In this document: positions 19,118 to 29,306 of the stretch, in pieces
How the letters are laid out: every line of letters begins with the position of its first letter
Numbering within the stretch: position 1 is the stretch's first letter
Origin: JADLHS01 sp020848635
GTDB lineage: Bacteria > Verrucomicrobiota > Verrucomicrobiia > Limisphaerales > JADLHS01
DNA: 64,000 nucleotides
Direction: 5' to 3'
Assembly (NCBI GenBank): GCA_037044975.1
Contig: JBAOIL010000038.1
Location: 493,005 to 557,004, forward strand
Notes under the pieces: model-generated
Database searches by the model: none
What the model was told of the DNA's origin: nothing
The model's input: only the letters and a program-made list of their open reading frames with translations
Made by a program: the position numbers and the translations under genes

Positions 19118-20437
19118 ATGCAAAAACCGCCCTTAAGCTTCTGGCAAATCTGGAATATGAGCTTTGGTTTTCTCGGCATCCAGTTCGGCTGGGGCCTGCA
19201 GATGGCGAACATGAGTCCCATCTACAAATACCTGGGCGCGTCGGATTCCCAGATTCCGCTGCTCTGGCTGGCGGCGCCGCTCACCGGCTTTATCGTGCAG
19301 CCGATTATCGGCGCAATGAGCGACCGCACCTGGGGGGCATTGGGGCGGCGGCGGCCCTATTTTCTCGTGGGGGCGCTCTTGAGTTCGCTCGCGCTGATCG
19401 CGATGCCGAATTGCAGCGCGCTCTGGATGGCGGCGGGGTTATTGTGGATTTTGGATGCTTCGATCAACGTGAGCATGGAACCGTTCCGCGCATACGTGGC
19501 GGACAAACTGCCGGAGGAACAGCGCGGGACCGGTTTCGCGATGCAAAGTTTCTTCATTGGAGTCGGCGCGGTGATTGCGGGCATGCTGCCCTACATTTTG
19601 AAGAACTGGTTTCACGTCAGCAGCGACACCAGCGGGGCGAACACCATTCCGCCGAACGTAAGAATCTCCTTCTACGTCGGCGCGGCGGCATTTCTGGGCG
19701 CGGTTTTATGGACCGTCTTCACGAGCAAGGAATACCCGCCGGATGATCTGGAAGCCTTTCGTCGCCGAAAAGCGGCGAGCGGCGGCCTGCGTCATTTCGC
19801 GGGGGAAATTATCGATGCCTTGGCCAAAATGCCCGGCACGATGAAGCGGCTCGCGCTGGTGCAATTCTTCACCTGGCTCGGTTTATTCTGCATGTGGTTG
19901 CACTTCTCGAACGCCGTGCCGGTTATTTTCGGCAGCAGCGACCCAAATTCGCCGGTGTTCAAAGCCGGTGCCGAGTGGGCGGGGGTTTGTTACGCGGTGA
20001 AGGACGCCGTGACCTTTATCGCGGCGTTTGCGTTGATGGCCCTGGCGCGGACGTTTGATCGGCGGCGGATTCACGGCGGGTGTCTGGCGGTGGGCGGGGT
20101 GGGTTTGCTGGCGGTGGGATTTATTCATGGCGAGGAGCAAAAGCATCTGCTGCTCGTGGCGCTGGCGTTGGGTGGCGTGGCGTGGGCTTCAATTCTGTCC
20201 ATGCCCTATGCGATTCTCGCCGGCGCGCTGCCCGCGGAGCGGATGGGCGTTTACATGGGCATCTTCAACTTCTTCATCGTGCTCCCGGAAATCCTGGCCG
20301 CGCTCACGTTCGGTCCGCTTGTGAAGAACTTGCTTCACGGCAATCTCGTTCACGCGGTTATGGCCGGCGGTGGCTGCATGCTGACTGCCGCGCTACTGGC
20401 GCAGTGGGTTAAGCTGCCGAACGAGTCGCGGCCGTGA
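19118..20437 (+). CDS. MFS transporter, SLC45/GPH-like sugar permease
   Basis: 439 residues with about 12 hydrophobic helices. The N-terminus (FWQIWNMSFGFLGIQFGWGL) and the loop motif GAMSDRTWGALGRRRPYFLVG are typical of the sucrose/maltose-type SLC45 branch of the major facilitator superfamily. A second loop carries PPDDLEAFRRRKA. Likely a proton-coupled sugar importer of the inner membrane. Polysaccharide-degrading enzymes follow within 15 kb, which fits oligosaccharide uptake, but substrate is not readable from sequence. Confidence 0.9.
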   Translation: MQKPPLSFWQIWNMSFGFLGIQFGWGLQMANMSPIYKYLGASDSQIPLLWLAAPLTGFIVQPIIGAMSDRTWGALGRRRPYFLVGALLSSLALIAMPNCSALWMAAGLLWILDASINVSMEPFRAYVADKLPEEQRGTGFAMQSFFIGVGAVIAGMLPYILKNWFHVSSDTSGANTIPPNVRISFYVGAAAFLGAVLWTVFTSKEYPPDDLEAFRRRKAASGGLRHFAGEIIDALAKMPGTMKRLALVQFFTWLGLFCMWLHFSNAVPVIFGSSDPNSPVFKAGAEWAGVCYAVKDAVTFIAAFALMALARTFDRRRIHGGCLAVGGVGLLAVGFIHGEEQKHLLLVALALGGVAWASILSMPYAILAGALPAERMGVYMGIFNFFIVLPEILAALTFGPLVKNLLHGNLVHAVMAGGGCMLTAALLAQWVKLPNESRP

Positions 20438-20593
20438 AAGATTGGTATTCCCCCGGTGTGCAGCTGCTGGCAGGCTTCGAGGGAAAACCGCCAGCCGGCG
20501 GGAATCCAAGCAATCGCGATGCAACCCAATTGGAAAGTGGCGGCAACCTCCAAAATAGTCCTGGCATGCGGGGGGACAGTGGCTCATCGAGCC

Positions 20594-22067
20594 ATGCTCC
20601 ATGCGGGTAACTGGCTGGCTGGTCGGCGGGCGCTCCAGAGTTGCGTCGTGCCCGGTCTGACGGCGATCTTCCTTCTCGGTGTCTCGTTCGCGGCACCGGC
20701 CACGATTCTCTGGAGCGATGCGGGCGCGCGGGTGATCCACAAGACGCCCGAGGGCATTGACATTTTGGGAGGGGCGGTAAAGCGGGATGACACGGCCAAC
20801 GACGCCCTCTATTTCAAGTTTCGCATTGACCCGCTATCAGACGCGGCGGCGGAGGAAATATTACGCGTTGTTTCAACTATTTGTCGGCAACGAATATCGC
20901 CTCGCCGTAGGCAATGCGCCGGATGCGTGGGGATATTCCGCGTGCTTTGCGTCGGAGACCGGGCCCTCCAATCGCCTGGCTGGTGAATATGATCTCAAGT
21001 CCTCGGAACCCGAGGCCGCTGGCTTGGGGCTTTTCAAACCCTATGAACTGCCGCGACATGACCTGAAACGCACTATCCTCTTCAAAGTCCAATACGTTCC
21101 TGGCGGCGACGATCTCATTACAGTGTGGCTCAGCCCAAGACTCAGCCGCGGAGCGACGGATGAAAACCAACCGGAAAGCCTCACCACAAAGTTCAAGGCG
21201 GACGCCGCTTTCGATCAGATCCGGCTGCGCCATGGCGGCGGCGGCAACGGCTGGATCTTCAGCGACATGGCGATTGCGACCTCGTTTAATGATTTTATTG
21301 TCCATCGCTTCTGGGAGACATGGTGGTTTAACGGAGGCCTGGTGCTGGGGCTTCTGGTGGCGGTGGGCGGGGCGGGGCGATTCTTTGAAAAAAGAAAGGT
21401 CCAACGGCAGCTTCTGCAACTGGAGCAGGAACGTACGGTGGAGCGCGAACGCGCCCGAATTGCGCAGGATTTGCACGACGATCTGGGGTCATCGCTCACG
21501 CGCATCTCGCTGTTGAGCGATCTCGTCAAGTCGGACCGAAATTATCCGGCGCAGGTCGAAACGCATGCGATCAAGCTGGCGCAATCGGCCGCCCAGACCG
21601 TCCGGGCGTTGGAGGAAATTGTCTGGGCCGTGCGGCCGGGCAGCGATTCCCTGCAAAGCCTGGTGGAGTACATCGCACATTTTGCCAACGAGTTGTTTGA
21701 GAACGATCCCGTTCGCTGCCGGCTCGACTTGCCGCCGGATCTGCCGGCCCGCCCGTTGCCGCCAGACGTGCGTCACAATATTTTTCTCATCGTGAAGGAA
21801 GCGTTGACCAACGCGCTTCGGCACGCTGGCGCCAAAGAAGTCCGGGTCAGTGCGAAAGTCAGCGGGTCAACGTTGGAAATCGTCGTGGCGGACGATGGCC
21901 GGGGATTCGCGGCCAACGGGCCCAAGTCGCCCGCCAAGGGCAACGGCCTTGGCAACATGCGCCGGCGGGCGGGCAACATCGGTGCGGCCTTGACCGTCGA
22001 GACCGCGTTAGGGCAGGGGACAGCCGTGCGACTGCTGACAATCCTTCCCGGTCGGGCTGGGGTTTGA
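20594..22067 (+). CDS. membrane sensor histidine kinase, NarL/HisKA_3 type (one frame break)
   Basis: From the ATG at 20594: signal/anchor (PGLTAIFLLGVSFAAPATIL), a periplasmic sensing domain (SDAGARVIHKTPEG onward), a helix (WFNGGLVLGLLVAVGGAG), a coiled linker, HisKA_3 with phospho-His in RIAQDLHDDLGSSLTR, and HATPase_c (VKEALTNALRHA, DDGRGF, NGLGNMRRRAG). An extra base in the AAA at 20856-20858 shifts the frame +1. Removing it joins DPLSDAAAEE to YYALFQLFVGNE, restoring about 490 residues. It forms a pair with the regulator 100 bp downstream. Confidence 0.88.
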
Positions 22068-22169
22068 GAATGTTTGTGCCGGAACGGTTTTTGACGCATA
22101 TTCATGCGGTTGCACCCCGAATACTGAGAGTGGCACTAAGAACGCATGGGTGCGACTCTAATTGACGAC

Positions 22170-22796
22170 ATGCAGATCAAAGTGGCCATTGTGGATGATG
22201 ATGAAGGCATCCGGACGAGCCTGTCAGCGCTAATCCGCCGCAATCCCACGCTCCGCTTAACCGGCGACTACCCGGACGCGGAGACCGCGCTGAAGGAAAT
22301 CCCGCGGCACGCGCCGGACGTTGTCCTGATGGATATCAATCTGCCGGGCATGAACGGGGTGGAATGCGTTCGCCAGCTCAAGACGGCGGCGCCGGCCGTG
22401 CAATTCCTGATGCTTACCGTTTATGAAGACAGTGATTCCCTGTTCAAATCATTCAAGGCCGGCGCCAGCGGTTATCTGCTCAAGCGCACGGCCTCGGCGC
22501 GGTTGGTGGAAGCCATTCGCGACGTTTACAGCGGTGGTTCGCCGATGACCCCGCAACTGGCCCGGCGCGTCGTCCAGTTCTTTTCCCGACCGGGCGAAGG
22601 GGAATCACCGCTGGCAAAACTTACGCCGGGCGAGAAGGAGTTTCTGGATCAACTCGCCAACGGTTACGCCTACAAGGAAATCGCCGACCGCTTGAACATC
22701 AGTATCGACACGGTGCGCAGTTATGTGCGGACGGTTTATGAGAAGCTGCATGTGCATTCGCGCACCGAGGCCGTGGTGAAGTATTTGCGGGGATGA
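22170..22796 (+). CDS. NarL/FixJ-family response regulator
   Basis: 208 residues from the ATG at 22170; an in-frame ATG at 22146 would add eight residues, and neither has a clear ribosome-binding site. Receiver: VAIVDDDEG (~4-12), phospho-acceptor Asp in VVLMDINLPGMNG (~55), LTVYED, and LLKRTA. C-terminal LuxR-type helix-turn-helix: LTPGEKEFLDQLANGYAYKE and ISIDTVRSYVRTVYEKLHV. Partner of the histidine kinase just upstream; targets may include the adjacent GH5 or MFS genes (inference). Confidence 0.93.
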   Translation: MQIKVAIVDDDEGIRTSLSALIRRNPTLRLTGDYPDAETALKEIPRHAPDVVLMDINLPGMNGVECVRQLKTAAPAVQFLMLTVYEDSDSLFKSFKAGASGYLLKRTASARLVEAIRDVYSGGSPMTPQLARRVVQFFSRPGEGESPLAKLTPGEKEFLDQLANGYAYKEIADRLNISIDTVRSYVRTVYEKLHVHSRTEAVVKYLRG

Positions 22797-22828
22797 AGCT
22801 GGGCTACGATTGAATATCGATTTTCCCT

Positions 22829-22934
22829 TTGAATCCGCGTTATGCTGTGAGCCGGATCAATTTCGGCGTCATGCTGGTCCGACAAAACCAGTTGGACAAG
22901 GCCGCGAACAATTTCAAGCGGCTTTGCAGTTCGG
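22829..22934 (+). pseudogene. remnant of a tetratricopeptide-repeat protein
   Basis: The plus strand reads NPRYAVSRINFGVMLVRQNQ followed by LDKAANNFKR, a good TPR helix pair (conserved small and aromatic positions plus A-x-x-x-F). It then loses coherence, and no start or further repeats exist. It looks like a fragment left in the 315-bp gap between the regulator and the convergent GH5 gene. The rest of 22797-23111 shows nothing else. Confidence 0.4.
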
Positions 22935-23111
22935 TTTCTGGAATTCGGCCGCTGCAGAATCCTTACCCCAGGCGACCGCAACGCGAAGCCAAAAGCCGTA
23001 GTTACTTCTGTGGCCCGAGTCCGACGGTGGCATGTGCAGACTTTTGTTGCATATGCCACAAGAGTTCGTCGGTTATTTCCACAGAAGAGAAGCAAGGTGC
23101 TGAGCAACGCT

Positions 23112-25997
23112 TCATTCCGCCGACAGCCGGAAGAACCGGAGGTCACCCGCCGCCGACAGCAAGACGGTCCAAGTGCCGTCTTGATTGATCGCCGCGTTCG
23201 TCACCAGCGACCAAACCACCGGCGGAGCGAGGTTCGTGGTGCTCTTGAGTGCCAGCGGGTTGGCGGTGGCGGTCCACGATAACTTCAGGTCGGGAAGCGC
23301 GGTGGTTACCGAAAGCCTGGGAAATGGTACTGTGGCCGAGATTTGTTCGGAGGCAGCGCTTTCGCCGTATAAGTTGATCGCCGCAACAACGTAATAGTAA
23401 GTCGTGCCATTGGTCACCGTCGCGTCGGCGTAATGGGTGGCGGTGATACCGGTTGCGAGCGTCGTGTAGGGCCCGCCGTTGGTGGTCGCGCGTTTGATAT
23501 TGTAGCTGGATGCCGCAGCGGCCGGATTCCAGTTGAGCGATGCTTGCGTGTTGGTTGCGGTCGCGGACAGGCCGCTGGGGACCGCGGGGGCAACGCTGTC
23601 AAACCGCAGCCAGTTTGCGTTGAACTCGCCCGAGACGATCTTCAGCCTGAACGAGGTCATTGGCAGGGCGTTGGTAAAGACGCGCGCCGGTAGTGTAACC
23701 CACGATTGCCAGCCGCCGGTGACTGGCACATTGATAATCCCAGTGACGTTGCTCCCCGCCACCTCCAGATAAAAGCTACCCCCGGCGATGGCGGTCGCGA
23801 CACGCGCAGAAACGGCGTATGGCCCGGGCACGACGGGGGTCAAAGTGTATTTCATCCAATCGCCCGCCTCCAGCCAGCCCACGGCGTAGCCGATGGTCGG
23901 TGGGGCGTCGCTGCTGGCAGCGATGTCCACTGAGTCGTTGCGATATGCGCCTCCGCTATTGCAAGGGCTATTCGTGGACTGGTCGTGATAAGCCTCGTCT
24001 GTGCGGCCTAAGTCGTAATCGGCGGCAAAAATTATGCCGGGCACAGAATTGCTCTTGAATGGCAGCGTTACGCCTTTTGGGTCTGGTCGCAGTAGGGCGT
24101 CAAAAACATCCGGATGCAGAACGCAGTTCTCGAACCGAGCGGCCTGCGCCAGGGCCAGAAGCCCGTTCAGCGCTGCATTCGTGGATGGCTTGGGTCCGGT
24201 ATTGCGCCAGTAATCCAGGATGGCTTGATAACCGGCAGGTTTCTGAATCGTCACCGGCCCAGTGATGGCGCCGATTTTCTTCCACGGCCACCATGCCCAA
24301 CCGATGTTGGCTTCCTCCGCATAACGGACGACCTCGCGGAACCACTCGTTCGAGTTCTCGCCCGTTTCGCCTAACCATAGGGGCATGTTCCACTGGTCGC
24401 GCAGCGCGACTCGCTCCTGCAACGACGCGGCCGTGGGGGCATCCCAATACTTGTGGAAACTGATCACCAGGTTGGGATCCCAAGGCGGAAGAACGCCGTT
24501 GTAGTTTCCACCCCAACAGTTGCCCTCGAGCACGATGAGGTGGTTCGTGTCCCCCTGCCGAATCGCGGCGGTGAGATCCATCAGCAGTTGCCGGAGTGGC
24601 GCATTGGTTTGATCCGCGCAACCGTTGATGTTCGCGTTGTTTTCGAAGGTCCAGTTGGGTTCGTTGAACAGGTCGTAGCCGCCGATCCAAGGTTGGTTCG
24701 CATAGCGACTCGCAATCTCACGCCAGAGGGCGATTAATTTGTTGCGATTGGCCGCGCTCTCCCACAAGGACAGGGCGGGGGGATTGTAATCGGAGATGGG
24801 TTTGTCGCGTCCCTGCCCGCCCGGACAGCCGTGCATGTCAAGAATCAGGTAGAGATGATGCGTTTCACACCAGCGCAGCAAATCATCCACGAGGTTGAAG
24901 CCCTTCGCCAGCCAGGTATTTTGTCCGGGCACCGGTTCCTGCTCAATGGGCAGCGTGAACAGATTGTAGTGCATGGGCAGGCGAATGGAATTGAACCCGT
25001 GCGCTGTCAGGGCTTCCAGGTCTGCCTCCCGCAAGGAATTAGTCAGCCACGCATCGTAGAACGCGGCCAGATTGTTCGTGCCCACCAACTCCGCGATCTT
25101 GATCTTCAACTGCTGTTGGTTCTCCACGATTCCGGACGCGTCCATCATGTAGGGCTCCTGCAGCATCCAATTCCCAAGACCCATGCCCCGGAGAATCATG
25201 TTCTGCCCCTGCGCATCCACAATCTGCTTGCCCGACACCCGCAGAAAGCCGCCGGTCAGATCGCGCTGTTTGGTGACTTGGATATAGTTGAGATTCTGCC
25301 CGCCAACTCGAAAATCCAGCCGAAGCTGTCGCGACCCGCCGCGAATCACGAGATTGCTGACAGTAACGGTCTGCCAGCTCTGCCACCCCCCCGTCAACGG
25401 GCTCACAACCGTGCATAGCGGTAAGCCGTCGAGTGCGACCTGGATGTTGCCGGGGCCGCTTCCGGATGCGACCCGGAAGGCGAGTTGGTAAACGGCTGTT
25501 GTTTGCACGTTGAGGGTGTAATTCAGCCACTCGCCCGATCCGATCCAGCCGACGTTGTGGCCTCCGCCCGCGTCCGAGGTCGCTTCGATATCCACGTCAT
25601 CGGTGCGGTAAACGTTGCCGGCGTTGCCGGGGTTATCGTCGTAGTAAGAAACCGCCGGTCCATTGGTATCGTAGTTTTCGGCTTCGATGCGTCCAGGAAC
25701 TGGAATGGGCCGCACCACCTGCGCTGAAGCTTCGTGGACCAAGTTGAGTCCCAGGCAGCACATGGCGAAGAGATGCCGACCGCTATAATCTAACCTCAGG
25801 CTCCTCACGGATTCCGCGAAATACGGTGATGGGGTCCGGCTGGCGGATAAAATGGGTTTGAACCGCCGCAGAACGGTGAACGGCCACCAATGCTTTCCCT
25901 TGGTATCGGGGCCAACTCCATTTGTGTTTCTCATCATTGAGCTTTGAGCCGTTGTTAAGACCCCCGATATTCTAAGGGCGTTTGCTCTGCGGGACAT
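23112..25997 (-). CDS. secreted GH5 endoglucanase-type glycoside hydrolase with two CBM6-like modules and fibronectin III
   Basis: 961 residues. After a long leader and signal peptide (FAMCCLGLNLVHEASAQ) come: a CBM6-like module (IEAENYDTNGPAVSYYD to QVTKQRD, ~95-240); a GH5 (beta/alpha)8 catalytic domain (~245-610) with acid/base Glu in GGYDLFNEPNW and nucleophile Glu in PLWLGETGENS; a second CBM6-like module (AADYDLGRTDEAYHD to NWLRFDS); an FnIII domain (VPSGLSATATNTQASLNWNP); and a short tail. GH5 enzymes cut beta-1,4-glucans or mannans; substrate not assigned. It lies between two NarL-type two-component systems, which may control it. Confidence 0.93.
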   Translation of the reverse strand: MSRRANALRISGVLTTAQSSMMRNTNGVGPDTKGKHWWPFTVLRRFKPILSASRTPSPYFAESVRSLRLDYSGRHLFAMCCLGLNLVHEASAQVVRPIPVPGRIEAENYDTNGPAVSYYDDNPGNAGNVYRTDDVDIEATSDAGGGHNVGWIGSGEWLNYTLNVQTTAVYQLAFRVASGSGPGNIQVALDGLPLCTVVSPLTGGWQSWQTVTVSNLVIRGGSRQLRLDFRVGGQNLNYIQVTKQRDLTGGFLRVSGKQIVDAQGQNMILRGMGLGNWMLQEPYMMDASGIVENQQQLKIKIAELVGTNNLAAFYDAWLTNSLREADLEALTAHGFNSIRLPMHYNLFTLPIEQEPVPGQNTWLAKGFNLVDDLLRWCETHHLYLILDMHGCPGGQGRDKPISDYNPPALSLWESAANRNKLIALWREIASRYANQPWIGGYDLFNEPNWTFENNANINGCADQTNAPLRQLLMDLTAAIRQGDTNHLIVLEGNCWGGNYNGVLPPWDPNLVISFHKYWDAPTAASLQERVALRDQWNMPLWLGETGENSNEWFREVVRYAEEANIGWAWWPWKKIGAITGPVTIQKPAGYQAILDYWRNTGPKPSTNAALNGLLALAQAARFENCVLHPDVFDALLRPDPKGVTLPFKSNSVPGIIFAADYDLGRTDEAYHDQSTNSPCNSGGAYRNDSVDIAASSDAPPTIGYAVGWLEAGDWMKYTLTPVVPGPYAVSARVATAIAGGSFYLEVAGSNVTGIINVPVTGGWQSWVTLPARVFTNALPMTSFRLKIVSGEFNANWLRFDSVAPAVPSGLSATATNTQASLNWNPAAAASSYNIKRATTNGGPYTTLATGITATHYADATVTNGTTYYYVVAAINLYGESAASEQISATVPFPRLSVTTALPDLKLSWTATANPLALKSTTNLAPPVVWSLVTNAAINQDGTWTVLLSAAGDLRFFRLSAE

Positions 25998-26120
25998 CCC
26001 TCGAACGAGGGGGTGTGCGCTGCTCGAGAATGTGCAATCTCTTAAGACGCATGGGAAATCAATTCACCTTTGCCGTCGCCCGGTCGTCGCCGAGCCGGTG
26101 GTCCGGTGGTGAGTTGGGCT

Positions 26121-26747
26121 TCACAGATGGAGGATGCCCCGCTGAATCGCCGCCGTAACGGCTTCCGTCCGGTCCGCCACCCGGAGCTTGCCGAGAATAC
26201 TCTTTAAATGATCCTTTACGGTGTACTCGCTGATATTGAGCACGGCGGCAATCTCCTTGTTGGCCAGCCCTTTAGCCAATTGGTGGAGAATCTCCAGTTC
26301 ACGTGGGGTCAGTTCCTCGAACATTTTCCGGTTGGCGAGGCGGTGGGCGACTTCCTTCGGAATCCATCGCTGTCCCGCCGCCACGGCGCGCAGCGCGGGG
26401 ATCAAACTTTCGCGGGTGGCGTTCTTCAACAGGTATCCGTTCGCTCCCGCCGTCAGGGCTTTGTGAATATCATCGTCCCCGTCAAAGGTGGTCAGCATTA
26501 GAATTCGCGCTTCGGGAAATTGGCCGCGAATTTCCCGCGTCGCAGTGATCCCGTCCTTGAGCGGCATGCGCAAATCCATCAACGTGAGTTCCGGTCGGAG
26601 TTCCTTGAACAACTCGACCGCCTGCACCCCGTCGGCCGCTTCGCCAATGACCTGCAAGTCCGGTTCGGTCTCCACGAGTGCCACCAATCCCATGCGCACC
26701 ACGTAGTGATCGTCGGCAATCAGAATGCGGATGGGACTCTGGCTCAT
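26121..26747 (-). CDS. NarL/FixJ-family response regulator
   Basis: 208 residues. Receiver: RILIADDHYVVR, phospho-acceptor Asp in LTLMDLRMPLKDG, LTTFDGDDD, and LLKNAT. LuxR-type DNA-binding domain: LTPRELEILHQLAKGLANKE and ISEYTVKDHLKSILGKLRV. The ATG overlaps the TGA of the upstream histidine kinase (ATGA at 26744-26747) once the kinase frame is repaired, so the pair is translationally coupled. A second such regulator lies at 22170. Confidence 0.95.
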   Translation of the reverse strand: MSQSPIRILIADDHYVVRMGLVALVETEPDLQVIGEAADGVQAVELFKELRPELTLMDLRMPLKDGITATREIRGQFPEARILMLTTFDGDDDIHKALTAGANGYLLKNATRESLIPALRAVAAGQRWIPKEVAHRLANRKMFEELTPRELEILHQLAKGLANKEIAAVLNISEYTVKDHLKSILGKLRVADRTEAVTAAIQRGILHL

Positions 26748-29061
26748 AGCTGGGCCCCGAGCTGGCTTCCGATCAAGCCTGGTTCCGATGGCGGATCAAT
26801 CGGAATTGTTACGCGTACCGTTGCGCCTTGTCCGGGTTCGCTGACGATGCTGACTTTGCCGCGCAACCGGTTCGTGCGTTCGGCAATGCCCAGCAGTCCG
26901 AAATGACCTTCGCGGGGCCGGCCTGTTGCGCTGCCGCAAACCCGACGCCGTTGTCGGTAACCGTGAGGACGACGTTTTTCGGCCCATAGTCCAAGGTGAT
27001 GGTCGCTTGCGTGGCTTGGGAGTGTTTGATGATGTTGGTCAAGGCCTCCTGGGAGACTCGTAGCAGGTTTTCCTCAACAATCTCAGACAGGGGCCGCACC
27101 CGGCCCGCCGCCTTGATTTCCACGGCGATACGTGTGTCTTCTGTGAGTTGCTGACTGATCTTGAGGAGCAGGCCGGCCAGGTCAGTCTGGTCCGGCGAGC
27201 GCGAGCGCAAATCCCACACGGAACAGCGCACTTCCGCCTGGCTCTGCGTCACAAGGTTGCGCGCCAGTTCAAGGTGATGATTCGCCCGCGTGGCATCGCT
27301 CGGGGCAAACCGCGCGGCGGTGTCCATCTGCAAGGCGATGCCGGTGAGCGTTTGCTCCAGCGTGTCGTGCAGTTCCTGCGCGAGGCGGGTGCGTTCGCTC
27401 AGCACGGCCCGGAATTGCAATTCCGCCTCCTTCCGCGCGCTGATCTGCAGCTTCAATTGCTCGGATCTTTCCCTGACGCGCTCTTCCAGGTGGTCATTGG
27501 CGTCTTGAAGCTCGATCTGTGCCTGTTCCTTTTCGCGGATCGAAACACTCAACGCCGTATTGCGCCGCGCTACCATGATGCTCCAACTCACCGCCACGAC
27601 TAAAACCGTGAACAAACCCGCCAACCCCAGCAACAGGCGCTGTGGCGTCCACCAACTAGGCGTCTGCAGGATGCGGAGGTCGGTTGCATGCGGCAGCAGA
27701 AGCTGGAGCGACTGCAGCCTTCCGTCGTCCGCAATCTTCATCAGGCAAACACCGCTGACTTCCACAAGGCTGCCGAGGGGTGCAGAAATTCCTGTGGCGT
27801 CCACGGCGGTGGTCGGGCCTTCGACACTAAAGAGGAAGTTCGAACTCTGGAGAGTCAAAATGGTTCGCAGCCCGGATTTGCGCCCGCCCGCCGGACGGAC
27901 CCGCCGTTCCGTGCGGTCGAGCACCTTGCCTTGGATGGTGACCAGGTCCGCGTGGCGAAAACCGCCTTCCAATTCCGGGATGGTCACCGCCGTGGTGGTT
28001 GGCGTTTGGCGGGGCTGCTTGGCTTTGCGAAACAATGCATCTTGCAGGACCGGCAGATAACGCTCGAATTCGGGAAAGCCCACCGCTTCGACGACATCGC
28101 CCGGCACGACCGATTCGAGCAGACGGCTTTTCACCTGCATCCCGCCGGTCGTATCCTGGAGGAACAAGTCCTCGCCCGGACGCTGATACGTCACCGTTCC
28201 TTTGACATGAACGCGTTTGCCGAGTTCATGCTCGCTCCGATATTGCGCGAGCCGGCCCAGGGGAATCACCCGCTCGGCAAACGGATCGCCCTGCTCAGTT
28301 TTTTCGATCACGAAATCCGCCGCGGCTGGCACATGGAGGGACACGGTGAGCAGGTGTCGGAGTTTGCCGCTGTAGAACGTGGCGGCGGTGCCGCGGATGC
28401 GGACCTTGGCCCCGATGAGCGTTTGCGGATCCACCCCGATCGGCGCCGGGACGTTGACATCCAACCGATAGCCGCCGGAGGCGATTTCAAAGACCACCAC
28501 TGCTCCCCTGGGGCGAAACGCGCGGACGATGCCGGAAATCTCCACGCGTTGGCTGTCTTCGATGCCGGCCATGAGTTGCTCAATGGGGACCGGCTTCGCT
28601 TCCGGCAGGGGTGCGGTCCCCAGTTTGCGCCAGCTCGGGGAAGTAATGATTGGCGCAAAACCACCCGGGTGGCTGAGGCCGGTGATTTCGACCAAGTCGC
28701 CGGGTTTCGGCTGGTTCGTGCTGATGTTTTCCACGAAAACACCCGCGGTGGCGTCCTGCACAAAGAAGCGCCCGCTCCACTCCGTATCCGGTTGGGCGGC
28801 CGTCACTATCCCCCGGATCGCAACCGGGTTGCCAAAAGCGCGATCCGCCGGCAGCGCGAGGATTGCGCTGGCATTGGTTAGGACAATATTGGTGGATTGA
28901 CCCGCCGCCAGAAGCACTGATACCCACCCCACAAATAGCCCGGCAACGACGACGGCGAACGTGCGTGTGCGCCCCGGCACCGTGCGGGCTGCGGGCGGTG
29001 ACCAGGATGTATTGTTTTCGGCGGATACTGAAGATAAGCCCGAGATTTCCCTCGAGTCCAC
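26744..29061 (-). CDS. membrane sensor histidine kinase with OB-like repeats (one frame break)
   Basis: GTG start at 29061; signal/anchor FAVVVAGLFVGWVSVLLAAG. The extracytoplasmic part (~60-450) repeats OB-fold-like units (RGIVTAAQPDTEWSGRFFVQ, KGTVTYQRPGEDLFLQDTTG, QGKVLDRTERR), an architecture common in Verrucomicrobia. After a helix (LLLGLAGLFTVLVVAVSW) come a coiled coil, HisKA_3 with LAQELHDTLEQTLTG, and HATPase_c (SQEALTNIIKHS, DNGVGF). At 26914-26917 one base is missing from a C-run. The next frame supplies the lost end (GHFGLLGIAERTNRLRGKV, GQGATVRV) and stops at 26744. Confidence 0.88.
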
Positions 29062-29306
29062 TGGTTTTGCATCGCCGCCCCCCTCTTAAGAGGGATGGCA
29101 GGGCATGCGGGGACGGCTAAGGTAACCGGTGTAAAACTCGAATGATCACCGCACTCCATGAACCAGGGCTGGCAAGCCGGGATTGCAGTTTTACCGCATT
29201 AACATGCGGTGGAACGAGTGCGCTGCCTGTTCTATCCTCGGTTCATTGCGAGAAGTTTCGCGGTGAACCGCCTAACAACAAAAACAAAAAAACCATCCAT
29301 AATCAT

